Positions 9,832 to 20,648 of a stretch of DNA of 39,147 bases are shown in pieces. The stretch comes from Haplomitrium mnioides (Eukaryota; Marchantiophyta; Haplomitriopsida; Calobryales). Positions within the stretch are counted from its first letter, which is position 1. The number at the start of each line of letters is the position of its first letter. The notes beneath the pieces were generated by a model. That model saw only the letters and a list, made by a program, of their open reading frames with translations, did no database searches and had not been told where the DNA came from. A program made the translations under genes and the position numbers. The stretch spans positions 1-39,147 of the forward strand of contig JBNGIS010008269.1 of NCBI GenBank assembly GCA_049999725.1, written 5' to 3'.

Positions 9832-11121
9832 TTGGATGAGGATCTATTCCAGGTCAAAGCTGGAAGGGCCATAGATTATGCTGCCATCACCAAATTCCTC
9901 CTTTCAACTCAAATCCCGAAAGGCAGCAACAGAGAGGAAGCTGTCGCGTTCCTCCAAAAGATGAAGCCATACCTGTTGATAATGGAAGTATTGTATAAGC
10001 AGGGCTACGATGGAATGATCAGACGATGCTTGGAGCGGGATCAATCCACAGTAGTGATGAAGGCCTTGCACGGAGAGGAGGAGGGGGGCCATTTTGCAGC
10101 GGATGCCACAATAAGGAAGATTTTGGATGCAGGGTACTGGTGACCCATGCTGCACAAGGATGTGCACTTATGGGTGAAGAGGTGCGACGCATGCTAGAGG
10201 ACAAGGAGGCCAGCAACTAATCAGCATCACCCCTTGGTCCCGATTATTCCCTTGGCACCTTTTGAAAAATGGGGGATTGATTTCATCGGCTTGATTGTAC
10301 CCTCCACTCGCAAGGGCAACATGTACATTCTGCTGGCCACGGATTATGCAACGAAGTGGGTGGAAGCCAGAGCCACTCGGAAGGATGATGCCAAGATGGT
10401 GGCTGCCTGTCTATATGAGCAGATGTTTTGCAGGTTTGGATCTCCGCTGCAGCTAGTGAGTGACCAAGGTACGCACTTCATCAACCAGGTAATCAATGAC
10501 CTGACCTCAAGATACCTAGTCAAGCACCTCCGCACTACAGCTTATCATCCAAAGGCTAATGGGCTCACAAAGAGGGCAAACGGGATCATGGGTAAGATCC
10601 TCAACAAAATGGTGGTAGCCAACAAGGCGAACTGGGACCTCAAGCTGCTAACACCAACCCATGCCTATAACCTGGCTTATAAGACTACCATCGGCCACTG
10701 CCCCTATTTCTTGGTCTTTGAACAACACGCTTTTGTGCCGGTGGAGTATGAAGGGCCCACCAGACGACTATTGGAGGAGGAGAGGATGACAAAGGATCGA
10801 AGCAGGACGGAAAGATTATATCAACTAGAGAGCTTGGAGGAAGCCAGGGAGCAAGCCTAGGGAAGGTTGGAGCATCAATAGCAATTGCGGAAGCAACGGC
10901 ATGACAAGGGCCTAAAACCAACAGACCTCTAGGAGGGGAACCTGGTGTTGTTGTATGACAATAGATTTGTGCACTTCCTAGGGAAGCTACACACCAGGTG
11001 GATGGGTCCCTTTATCTTGCAGAAATTGCATCGGAATGGGTCATCAGAATTGAAATCATTGGAGGGGTAGAAGTTCGCCAATCGAGTGCATTTTGACCGC
11101 CTCAAAAGGTATGTAGACTAG
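9832..11121 (+). pseudogene. pol: Integrase of inner Ty3/gypsy element, catalytic Glu replaced
   Basis: The N-terminal zinc-binding HHCC region is visible: HGEEEGGHFAADATIRKIL, a GYW followed by a stop, then WVKRCDAC (about 10060-10196). The catalytic core starts with GIDFIGL (Asp codon 10279-10281) and SDQGTHF (Asp codon 10462-10464). The expected Glu, 36 residues on, is Lys (codon 10570-10572, AAG), in NGLTKRANG. The C-terminal part keeps LVLLYDNRF and LHTRWMGPF (about 10940-11010), a GPY-like module, with no chromodomain after it. The product would insert element cDNA. Loss of the third DDE residue by one G-to-A change would abolish catalysis even without the stops. Confidence 0.9.
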
Positions 11122-11175
11122 GAGGAAGATGGAGGGGGGCCGAGGTTGATCCAAGCGCAGATTCCAAGTAGGCAG

Positions 11176-11232
11176 GTGTGAGTGTGTGGGTATGAGTGTG
11201 TGTGAGTGTATTGGGTGTGTGAGTGTTTGTGA
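11176..11232 (+). repeat. GTGTGAG-rich microsatellite-like tract
   Basis: Imperfect repeats of TGTGAGTG between the end of pol and the 3' LTR, in the untranslated tail of the inner gypsy element. Confidence 0.6.
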
Positions 11233-11340
11233 ACTTGCACTACAACAACCTTTTATCCAGCCAAGCAGCGGCCACTGCGGAGGAGGCAACCAGCAGAGTT
11301 GATGAACGGAGAAGGGTGTTCGTGGGGACGCTTCACACTT

Positions 11341-11350
11341 GAAGGGGAAG
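11341..11350 (+). promoter_or_regulatory. Polypurine tract of inner Ty3/gypsy element
   Basis: GAAGGGGAAG followed by TTA and then the 3' LTR start TGCCAGCC at 11354. Position and composition fit the plus-strand primer. Confidence 0.75.
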
Positions 11351-11353
11351 TTA

Positions 11354-12586
11354 TGCCAGCCAGTGACATGAGGTACTAGAGGAGAATTTGTGGAATAGGA
11401 GGTGGCATTGGCACCATTCCTCTCTCGTAAGTGTTAAAGTAACCCGGAAGCAATGAATCAACTCTAATCAGTGGGTACGAGCGGATTGCTTGGAGCCGAG
11501 GAGTGGAATTGGGTCGTGAAGGAGAATGAAGAGGGGCCAACATAAAAAAAGGCTCACACGATCGCTTCGGAGTGGAGAAGGGAGCTGTGGCAGTGGTCGA
11601 AAAAGGGCACCACTAAAATTCGACGAAAGCGGAAGAAAGCCTACAAGTATCATCGGGATGCAGGAATCGAGGCCCTAGCAAGGAGGAGCGGAGCGGAGCG
11701 ATCACCAAAGGCAATCAGCCGAGAGGAGGGAGGAAGGATGACCTCAGAAGTGAAGAAGGATCAGAGGCTCGGGGTGGAGATCGAAGAGCGACAACAGTGG
11801 AGGGGGTCGTAGGCAAGGGAAGTGTTGCAGTGTAAGCCTGTTGATGGCCGTGCTCTAGGGGCAGAAATTGGGAAGAGAAAGGAGGGGGCAGCGACCTTCG
11901 TAAGCAACGACAATGACGAGGATCAAGGGATGCCTTGCTTCCTCAAGCGTTAACGAGCTCTACTAAGGTCCAAGCTCACTTCGGACTTCACGGTTCCGAG
12001 GGCTTTTGTGGAGATGTGGCAGGTACGGAGGTGTCCGGGAGATTCAACGCAGACATGGCGTCCTCGGAGGTGTCTGAGAGATTCAGCGGAAATGTGGCAA
12101 CCGCGGAGGTGGCCAAGGGCTTGTTGCTTACGACGTGGCAGGCTTCGGACTCAGTTCTGCGGGGTTCTTCAGACTTGGTTCTCTGGAGCTCTTTGGACTC
12201 GGTTCCACGGGATTCTTCGAACTTGGAGGAGTGAGGTCCCTTGGCATTATTCCGTGATACTTAGGAGATTGCATTTTGCTCCTGATTTGTATACAAAATG
12301 GTTGGGTCCAGATTTGAGACCCCTGAGTTATATTGCATATTACCACATGAGTATCTTGGTCCTTGTGTATGTGTGTTCTGGCATTGAGTGTGGATGAGTA
12401 GCTTGGCTGCTGGGGTGATTGTTAAAGAGAAGAAAGGCTTGTAAGGTGAGGAAGGGTTCCTTAAAGCCTCAAAGTGATAACTAGATAATGACCATCTCAC
12501 AAAAGAACCTATTTCCCCTGTTTTTATCCTCCCTTGCTTTCCAAGTGGCGCTTGTGAAGGTTAAGGCCTGAAGGAGGGGAGTGATA
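11354..12586 (+). repeat. 3' LTR of inner Ty3/gypsy element, internally shortened
   Basis: Starts TGCCAGCCAGTGACATGAGG, which matches the 5' LTR start apart from three transitions, and ends GTGATA where the 5' LTR ends GTGACA. It is 1233 bp against 2875 bp for the 5' copy. About 1.6-1.7 kb equivalent to roughly 3300-5080 is missing and is replaced by a short 24-bp-repeat block at 12140-12230. Confidence 0.85.
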
Positions 12587-12591
12587 CAGTT
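12587..12591. repeat. Target-site duplication, right copy (CAGTT)
   Basis: Pairs with CAGTG at 2559-2563; one mismatch. Confidence 0.65.
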
Positions 12592-13300
12592 ACTAGAACA
12601 AGTGTACTGAAAACTCCTGTCCCCGAAGCACCAATTTTGTGGCTAGTGCTACTAGAGGATGTTGTATGGGTCGCAGAGTAACGGGCACTTGCCCTTTCAC
12701 CATATGTGATAGAGACATAATTGGGTGACCAATACTGTCTCCACTTCTTAATCTCAATCAAATGAGCCCGCTTGAATTCATGGTAATCATCTATGAGCGG
12801 TCTTTCCAAATGTTGCAACAAACCTTTCTATGCCATGAAAGGTGTAACGAGAGGATAGCTCCGCAATGTTTGTAAGTCACACCAAGTGTCAAACTCCTAG
12901 ATGAAATCATCCAGATAAATAGTGCCTACTGCACCAGAGAACCTCTTCAACCCTTTTGTGGCCCCATACATCTCATCCATATCCCAAGACATCGGGGAAT
13001 ATACCTGAGTGCTAGAAAGAGTCTCTTCCTCTTTGTCTGATGTATGGTCACTTACCAATTGTTGAGTCGCTCTTACTGTGAGTGACACCGTACCACAACC
13101 TTCCACTCCCTACCTTCGTGTTGACCTCGACTTAGCTAAACTCACACACAACTCACAAGATGTGCTATTGCTGCTCAACCACTTGCCCACAAGTCGGCTG
13201 AAATGCTCAAATCAGCATAAGTGACCCTTTCTTCTCCTCTGAACAAGGTACACTTTGCTTGCCAATCCTAGTTGATTGGTCTTCTTCTCAACCTAAGCAC
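12592..13300 (-). pseudogene. gag: Gag N-terminal part of outer Ty3/gypsy element, split by the inner element
   Basis: Read on the minus strand from about 13300, the translation runs KVYLVQRRRKGHL, FEHFSRLVGKWLSSNSTS, then SLTVRATQQLVSDHTSDKEE and SPMSWDMDEMYGATKGLKRF. After a short stop-interrupted part it continues as QHLERPLIDDYHEFKRAH and TSSSSTSHKIGASGTGVFS, and ends at the inner-element boundary. The last codons connect in the same frame with the gag segment that resumes at 2563. No hallmark motif lies in this half; it is assigned by continuity with the capsid and zinc-knuckle part. Three or more stops are present. A GT-AG pair near 13340 and 13290 could mark a short intron, but I could not confirm it. 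Confidence 0.6.
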
Positions 13301-15527
13301 AAAATTGGCAACCAATTAAAACAAAATTTTGTTGCTCACCTCCTGAGTATTGCAGACCGATCTTTGGTTTTCTACAAACAAGTTTTCGAATTGTCCTACT
13401 TTACTGAAGCAAAAATCTAGGCTTCCAGATAACCTGTACCTTGGGAGCATGCCGGTGGACTCCTACCACCCTTGCACTGCTCAGCAGAGGGTCTGGTTTA
13501 GCCTCCCTGAATTCAGAATTTGTTTTGGTTATTTTATACTATTTTATTTTACCATACCAAAAATTCTGTTTTTAATTTGATTAATGTTTTTATCTTACCT
13601 ACAATTCTATATTGCAAACAGATTTCTTGTAGTAGGTCTCTTGTGAACCTCTTTCCTATGAACAAAACATGTTCTCTTCTGGCTTAGTCCAAGGCTATCC
13701 AGTCACTCCAAGAACAACTCACTTTTTTCTGTAGTATTTTGTCTCAACTTCTTCCCAAAAGATTTTTCGAGAGCATGGATGATTTCAAATAGAGTAAATT
13801 ATTTCTTTATCAATCCTTGTCTATGGAGCTTATTGATCTGTTACAACAGAAATCAGTATATAGAGCCTCTTGCTTTGTTTCTGCGCTCCTTATATTTTTC
13901 TGATCTTTCAAACTAGTTGTCCCTTACTTTGTAGTCTAGAGTTTGCAGCCTTGTGAATGTTTGTTTTCTGCTTTCCACCCAAGGTTCTCAACCTATTTGA
14001 ATGCTACCAAAACAATGCAATAACTCAAAAAGAGTGAATGATGCTCTCATATAGAGCTTCCTCTTCATGTTCCTACTGGAACAAATTCCTCAAATGATTT
14101 AGAAAGGATTGATATGCTTGACGAATGAACCAAGGTAGTCTATGCAATGACAATTGCTTGTACTTGACAATCTGTACTACTGCTTGATGTAGAAATGAGT
14201 AGCCAGAAAAATATTGATAGAGCAATTTGGTTTCTTTGTCTACGTTTTTAGAAATTTTCTGGAGTAGTGAAAATTGCAAGAAACAATTGTTGTTAAGGAA
14301 TTCTTTGAGTAGTGCATCGCTGAGCATCAAGGCTTCTTCATAGATCATTTGCTGCTCAGATTTTTGTTGAGCTGCTCAACCAAAAATTGTCGAACAAAGG
14401 AGGTTATTGCTGCAACCAAAACTGTAGAGTTTAGAGGTTCTTTGAGCTGCTTTGTCATCCCTTTGGTTTCTAGCTGCTCAAACTTCATTGTAGAGCAGAA
14501 TCACATATATTCTTCTTAGAAATTTATGCAATGGTGGGGCTTTGTCGAGTAGCAAAATCGTAGGGCATTTCGAAGAGGCGTGATTCATGTATCGAGGTGT
14601 AGTCGTCAAAGCAAGCAGCAATCGAGGAGTGATTTCTTCCAACACCGGAGGATTCAAGCAATGGATTTGCAAGAGCTGCATAGGATTTGTCAAATGGAAG
14701 GCAAGCTGAATTTTTTAGCAAGCACACCCTGATTCAAAGCAATCGAGGGAAAAATTATAGCAAGTGTTAGGGATTTTGTTGAGTTAAGTTTTTTGATCAA
14801 GGATTTGCTCGATCTAGAAGTTGTCAAAGGGAAGCAATGGGTTGATTGTTGAGCAAGAATTGAGGATGTTTTTGGGTCTGCCCTGAGGCGACTCCACAAG
14901 GCTTCCCGACGATCTGCACTGCTGCCATTTTGCTCTTGCAAAACTTGCGTTCTTCACAGATCATTTGCTGAGCAGATTTTGTTGAGCAAGAAGAGGCTCG
15001 AGTAGGGTGTTAAGAAAATTTCTAAGGGCCCTGATTTTGTGTAGCACTGAGCACATTTCATTTTAGTGATTGGGAAGTCTATCTGATTTAATTGCAGAAA
15101 ACCTTTCTAAGAACTTCTGTAGAAAATCATCAAGCCGTCTTGCTGCTCAAATTTGGTGGATCTCTGAAGGTTTTGCAAGAGGGGTTTATGCCCATTTAAT
15201 GCATATCATATTCAAGCCTTGTGCTTGAAAAAAAACACTGTTGTAGTAATGTATGCATTACTGCTGAATGTATTTTTCTTTGAGTGATACCTTCTCGAAG
15301 ATATACCAAAGTGTTGATCTTCCAATATCATAACTAGCACACCTTTGCTCACAAAGAATCCACACTTCTCCAAAAAGTACAATATCTCAGCTCTTCTCTT
15401 GGTTCATACAAATGAAGACATTGAAAGAAAACCTTTTGATGAGAATACATGGCCTTGTATACTAGGGCACAAAAAGAAAAAATACTCAAAATGTCAAAAA
15501 ATAGAAATCTACATGGAATGGTGTGAG
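13301..15527. other. AT-rich noncoding stretch, possibly LTR/leader of the outer gypsy element
   Basis: No open frame here shows a recognisable domain. The sequence is rich in GCTGCTCAA and TGAGCAG words. One block is present twice, near 14342-14380 and 14957-14995, sharing AGATCATTTGCTG and CAGATTTTTGTTGAGC-like parts. It lies upstream of the minus-strand gag, where that element's leader and 5' LTR should be. Without a second copy I cannot set LTR borders. Confidence 0.4.
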
Positions 15528-16133
15528 AGCAAACAATGTTCTTAGTTTTTATGAAAATATTGGAAATCTCAAAATCAATGAAAAGTAAAAAAAAAAACTA
15601 TAGTATGTTTTCACAAGAAACTTGCATTCATCATTGATTACATTTCAAAGCCTAAAAGTTGAAATATACGTCAGAAAAAGTTATTTTGAAATAAGTTTGG
15701 TTGCACAAACTCTATGTGCACATAGATATGATGCTCTTTAAAATTTAATTTTGGAAAAAAGGTAGGAAACATGAGGAAAATGCCCAAGCAGACTAGAAGT
15801 CAAGGGAATAAGTTTGGAATCATAGAAGCAAAACCCAACAAAGCAAACCAAACAAGAAAGAAGTTTTCTTTTGTAGTTGAAAATCCATGCACGCAAAGGT
15901 TAAAGTGGGTATAAAAGAGCAGGTTTTAGCAATTAAAAATATTTCATAATTCAAAGAAACATATACAGAAAGGAGTTATAGTTGAGAATATAAAAAGGTA
16001 GTGGCTAGGGAGATTAATTAAGATTAGAAACAAGAAACATCGCCAAGTTTTTGACTAGAGTCTACCAAACAAAGGTTTTGAGTTCTATACGAGAGTCTTT
16101 GACCATTGTAGAATCTAAGTTCTACATGATAAG
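15528..16133 (+). mobile_element. DNA transposon copy F, left-arm fragment
   Basis: Homologous over its whole length to the left arm of copy B (about 27330-27930). Shared blocks include TAGTTTTTATGAAAATATTGG, GACTAGAAGTCAAG, TTTAAAAATATTTCATAATTCAA-like text and ACAAGAAACATC. The palindrome TCTATGTGCACATAGA lies at 15711-15726. Its own terminal CAGCTGC end is missing, and it stops exactly where copy A begins at 16134, so copy A appears to have inserted into it. Confidence 0.7.
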
Positions 16134-16159
16134 CAGCTGCTACTTTGAACCAAGAACAG
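16134..16159 (+). repeat. Terminal repeat (left end) of transposon copy A
   Basis: CAGCTGCTACTTTGAACCAA followed by GAACAG. The same about 26-bp word opens copy B (27130) and the inverted copy D (37932). Because D presents the opposite end of the element, this is a terminal inverted repeat of the family. Confidence 0.75.
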
Positions 16160-16246
16160 GGTACTCAAAACATGAACCCTTTTTTTTTGGGAAAAATTGT
16201 GGTTTTTGAGCTCAAAAAATATTAAAAAAAGAGGTTATTTTTTAAA

Positions 16247-16346
16247 NNNNNNNNNNNNNNNNNNNNNNNNNNNNNNNNNNNNNNNNNNNNNNNNNNNNNN
16301 NNNNNNNNNNNNNNNNNNNNNNNNNNNNNNNNNNNNNNNNNNNNNN
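16247..16346. other. Assembly gap (100 N)
   Basis: Lies in the left arm of copy A. Copy B has about 73 bp (27233-27305) at the same place, so the true gap is probably small. Confidence 0.95.
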
Positions 16347-16458
16347 TTTTTTTATGCAAAATCAAACAATATTATTAGTTTTTATGAAAATATTGGAAAC
16401 TCAAATTTAATAAAAAGTATAAAAATTATGGTAAGTTTTCACTAAAAAATTTGCATTT

Positions 16459-16732
16459 TATTATAATACATGTAGTAAGATGATTAGTCTAATATAGCAT
16501 TAGTCTTTAACCTATGATTAGATTATATGATTAGGATTAGAGTTAGTGCTAATCCTATATGATTAGCATATCACCTTATAATCCTATTACTTTTGTACAC
16601 ACACATGATTATGTGATATATATGAGATTGTGAGATTAAGGAGAGAGAAGAGAAGGAGAAGAAGAGTTGATGCTTGATTACACATACTTTCTTCATTTGG
16701 ATTGCATGAGCTAATGGGCTTAACATTCAACA
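16459..16732 (+). repeat. 5' LTR of Ty1/copia element
   Basis: Begins TATTATAATACATGTAG and ends CATTCAACA. The same start recurs at 24662 directly after a polypurine tract, and 90 or more bases match before the gap. The usual TG start reads TA in both copies, so the border could differ by a few bases. It contains a purine-rich GAGAGAAGAGAAGG stretch and is only about 274 bp. Confidence 0.75.
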
Positions 16733-16747
16733 CGTTATCAGCACGAG
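16733..16747 (+). promoter_or_regulatory. Candidate primer binding site of copia element
   Basis: CGTTATCAGCACGAG immediately after the LTR end AACA. The word ACACGTTATCAGCACGA occurs at this position in many plant copia elements. Confidence 0.6.
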
Positions 16748-17743
16748 AGTAGCTTCATAAATGTTTTTTGAAATCACCTTCTTCCCATGAACTGCACTTT
16801 TTTTCTTTTTTTGAAAAACTGTTCATAAATCCCAGTTTACTTCCCTCTATACTCTAATATATTCAAATTTTAAGTTTTATTCATATAATAGTTTTATATA
16901 AAATAATAATATATTATATTCTTCCTTCAAGCTCATACACTGCGATCATTTATAGTTTTGAAAATTTTCAGAAGTAGATCTCATCCTTTTTTCGACATTT
17001 CTACGTTTGATTTGAAGCAGAAGTGGGTTTGTCAGGGAATTGTGAGACTACCTATGACAAAATTTTGAAGAATTCCATCCAAAATTAGATGAACACATCA
17101 GATTTTCATCAGCTTGATTTTTTTCATCAGCTTGAGCTTGAGTTTTTCATCAGATTGATTCGATTCATGATTCAGAATTTATTCAATCAATCTAAACAGA
17201 CACAAAGGACATCTATTGAAGAGGAATATATTATTGTTATTTGAAGAAGTCTAATTCGATTTCAGATTGTTGTTCGATGGAGATTTGCAGATGAATCGGT
17301 GCAGATTTGGAAGCTGAGTGACTGGCGGTTTCTTCTGAGAAGATTATTCTTGTGGACAACAAGTTTTCGTGATTCTATGAAGGTTGTAGAAGGCAAATGA
17401 TTGATGCAAGATTGATCGAATTTTGATGAAGACTCATCAAATCTCATTGCATTGATCAAGCTATGAAGAAACATTCAATGAAGGACTTTGAATGTCGGAA
17501 GTGCAAGAAATCACATTTTCGGCAACTTTTGAAGAGTTAAGTTGGAAGTTCGAAGTGATTTCATCGGGTATCTTTTGAAAGTTTGACATATGCGAGGGTG
17601 AATCTATGATATATCCCATTTTTTGCAAAAGTTTGACCATTGGACACGGCTGAGGATTTTGAAAGTTCAAACATCTCGACTTTTCAGATCTGTGGAGAAA
17701 CAGCAGCATATCTATGTTTCGACAAATTTTTCTCAAGTAATCT

Positions 17744-17746
<3 letters not shown>

Positions 17747-17779
<33 letters not shown>
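17747..17779. repeat. Poly-T run of 33 bases
   Basis: An uninterrupted T tract. It could be a simple repeat or the poly-A tail of a retroposed sequence on the minus strand; I find no target duplication. Confidence 0.7.
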
Positions 17780-17780
<1 letters not shown>

Positions 17781-18144
17781 TTTGAAAGGGCTTCCATCAG
17801 TTTATATTGGTGATATATCATCGTTTTGGAAGAGATATTAATATTTTATTGAAAGTTCGAAATTGTTTATGAGTGAAAGCTGAAAGTTCGAAGGAAAGAA
17901 GGGAAATTCAACGGCGAAACAAAGACATATCATAGTTTTGGTAAAAATCATAAAATATTAAAAGTTTGAAATTTTCTACTTCAGTGTTTCGTGAAAGTTC
18001 TAAAAAGAGGAACTTCCAGTTGTAAAAGGGTGATAAATCACTATTTCATCAATTTGTGAAGAAAAAAAAAGAAATTTTATATAAAACTATTCTAGCTCGG
18101 AGGGGAAGCCCCCTTTTTGGTTATTTCTACCTATCCCTATGCGC

Positions 18145-18258
18145 CACGTGTCGTCTACCGATTGGATGCCAGAGCTAACCCCCACCCCTAGATGTAGGGA
18201 GTGAGGGGGTCTCTATTGAGTAATCATTGAAGGTTACCTCGAGTGCGAACTATATATA
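18145..18258 (+). promoter_or_regulatory. Promoter-like cluster in copia leader (G-box, inverted CCAAT, TATA)
   Basis: CACGTG at 18145-18150, ATTGG at 18161-18165 and TATATATA at 18251-18258 within a locally GC-rich block. The order and spacing resemble a plant pol II promoter. It is unexpected between an LTR and gag. Confidence 0.35.
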
Positions 18259-19643
18259 CATGAAGGCGTTTTGCGTAGTTTGCTGATGGGACTAAATGCA
18301 AGTCTCTCATTAAGCAACATCAGCTGTGGTATTGGACCAGGTTTCCAAAGCTCCAGATTCATTCTCGGACCTACTAAGTTTGCCAAAGCTGTCAGATTGA
18401 TTCCGAGCCTCCACTAAGTCCTTGCCGAAGCACCACATTTCTCCCGAACTTGCTTTATGCACTGAACCTAATTTCTTTTCAGTGCAAGAATAGCGATCAT
18501 TCAATCAATCGGTTTGTGCATTTTAAGCATTCATTTTGAAATCTGAAGACACATATTTGATCACCAGCTCCAGATGATTCTTTCAAGCTTGATTTTGCTA
18601 CATATGGTTGAGAAAACAAAATGAACTCAGTACTATAGTTTCTAGTTTTGTATATTACTCTTCATAACAAGAATGTTATGACATCAGAGTAATTCTTTCT
18701 AAGTGAAAGTGATCAATTTCCATTCATAGGTGTTTGACTGTTGGAAATACATCCTAGTACATATCATAAATGAAGGGCGTCTACTTTTTCTCGTCAATCT
18801 AGAAGTGTCCAGATCAACAATTCTAATGCCAAGACACTTGGTTTGAACAAATTGGAAATTGACATATATCCACAATAGTTTTCCCACCTTGTCATACCTA
18901 TTGGAGTCAAATTGGATAGACTTTCATATCTAGTCACTCAATTGTCAAGTTTTGAGACAACAATACTCTGTTTTTCATTTAACAGAAACTGCATATTAGA
19001 AAATTTGACAATATCTAATACAAATACATTCTTGATTAACTCTGAACTTGCAACTACATTGTAAGCACAACTAAATCTATAAGTGTAAACATATTAGCTA
19101 CTGTTGTATCTATACTTCAGAGTTTAATTTTTATAGAGTATCCACTATTGTTATACCTGTGAGAGGGGACTGACCAGTTGTCTCAATAATCTATTGAGAT
19201 TTTGAGAAGATCACAACTAGTCCACAATGTTTCCTTATCAATACAGTGTATTCTCAAATAACATATTCAGAAGTTTTCAGAAAAGTCTACTTTCCCTAAG
19301 TGATTCAAGAATTCAAAGAACCAGTTTGCACATTCAAGAATATTACATCAACTTCTGCAAACTGTATCTGAAAACTGAGGCTACATCAACATCTGGAATA
19401 TTGTGAAGATGTAGAGGAGGCTTATTGCTGATATTTCCAACTATTTTCTGAAAGAGTAGAAGATCAACAACTTGCCTGTAGCGAATATAACAGGGACTAT
19501 ACTTCACATATAACTTCTGTTATACAAAACTGCTTTATCTGTTGCTCTTTAGAGTTGCAAAGAGTTTAACATTTTGAATTTTCTGCATTTTGATAAATCT
19601 TTTATTTATCTTCCAACCTTCAAAACTCTTCTGCATTCTAAAA

Positions 19644-20609
19644 ATGGAAAAATTAAACTTTAAACAGTTGACTATTGAAGGAGACAACTATCTCTCGTGG
19701 TCATTGGATGCAACAGCCCATCTGGTTTCCAAAGGATTGCAGACCACAATCTTGACAGATGAGAACATAACATTACAACAGAAAGCCTAGGCCTTGGTCT
19801 TCTTGAGGCACCATCTCTCTGATTCTATCAAAATACAATATTTGAATGAGAGTAATCCAAGAATTCTCTAGGATAACTTGAAAGAAAGATTTGACCACAC
19901 AAAAACAATCCATCTGCCTAATGCAAGGCATGATTGGGTCAATCTAAGAGTTCAAGGTTTTTCTTCCATTTCCAAATATAACAGTGAATTGTTCATAATA
20001 GCATCTCAGTTGACATTCTGTGGACATCCAGTTTCTCAAGAAGAACAAATTGAGAAAACATTATTTATGTTTCATTCAGCCAACATGATTTTATCTGCAC
20101 AATACAGAAACATGAATTTCTCTACTTATTATGAACTTATAGCCTATTTACTGTTAGCAGAGAAACATCAGGATTTACTGATGAAGAATTCCAAAGTAAG
20201 ACCCCTAGGTACCCTACTTCAAAATCCTACACATGAAACTCATTATTCCAAGCCTAAAAATAACAGAGGTATGTCTAGAACAAGGGTCAGAGATGGTTCC
20301 TTCAAACATAATTCTCAAAGGGGTAAAGCTCCTATGAATGGCAGGAATCAGCAATTCAGGGGGAGAGGAAGGGGCAAGGGTAATTCAACACGTTTCTATC
20401 AAGGAGGAAGAAGAGACGGCAGAAATACATACAATAACATAAACCAGCCATCCTCAAGCAATACACGAGGACTGGTTGTTTGCAGTAGATGTGGGACCAT
20501 CGGGCATACTACTAAAGTTTGCAGAATCCCAGCACATTTGGTCGCACTTTATGCTAAAGACAAAAGCCAGAAAGCGGCAATAGAGAATCGTGGGGTCTTT
20601 ATGGAATAG
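19644..20609 (+). pseudogene. gag: Gag of Ty1/copia element
   Basis: Starts MEKLNFKQLTIEGDNYLSWS, the usual copia gag opening, with the ATG at 19644. Stops at about 19788 and 19869 lie where Trp or Gln codons would be (the second in the LWDNLKERFDH-type block, here a TAG). From 19878 the frame is open through the UBN2-like gag core (HDWVNLRVQGFSSISKYNSE), an RG-rich basic tail (GRGRGKGNSTRFYQGGRRDG) and an intact zinc knuckle CSRCGTIGHTTKVC at 20481-20522. It would form the particle and bind RNA. It ends with TAG near 20607 before the protease part. Confidence 0.85.
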
Positions 20610-20648
20610 ATCGATACCCTTAGCGATTATATCAATAAAGAAGAGGAT

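Larger units (their letters stand above)
2564..12586 (+). mobile_element. Ty3/gypsy LTR retrotransposon, non-chromodomain type, degenerate, nested
   Basis: A complete but decayed element of about 10.0 kb. It has LTRs at 2564-5438 and 11354-12586 with TGTCA...TGACA ends (the last C is T in the 3' copy), a primer-binding-site candidate, gag, PR, RT, RNase H and IN in Ty3 order, and a polypurine tract just before the 3' LTR. The integrase C-terminus (LHTRWMGPF type) and DGGA protease resemble the Athila/Tat (OTA) side of the plant Ty3 tree, and I see no chromodomain. Many Trp-to-stop and Gln-to-stop changes and several frameshifts rule out autonomy. It sits inside the gag of another, minus-strand gypsy element. 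Confidence 0.9.
16748..19643 (+). other. Long untranslated leader of copia element
   Basis: About 2.9 kb with no recognisable coding potential. From about 17500 to 18010 diverged GAAAGTTCGAA and GATATATCA words recur several times. A short TTCATCAGCTTGA-type repeat lies at 17100-17165, a 33-base T run at 17747-17779, and a GC-richer promoter-like patch at about 18100-18260. Part of it may be an older nested insertion. Confidence 0.5.

Noticed and set aside
11176-11232. Telomere-like repeat
   Set aside because: The TGTGAG-rich text is irregular and does not match the plant TTTAGGG repeat.
13285-13345. Short GT-AG intron in the outer gag
   Set aside because: Donor CAGGAG/GTGAGC and acceptor TGTGCTTAG/GTTGAG are plausible, but no coding exon can be recognised on the far side.
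17747-17779. Poly-A tail of a LINE/SINE insertion
   Set aside because: No target duplication and no LINE- or SINE-like sequence next to it; a simple T run explains it.
18145-18258. Promoter of an integrated pararetrovirus
   Set aside because: TATA-type context only; no caulimovirid coat, movement or RT domain nearby other than the copia pol.
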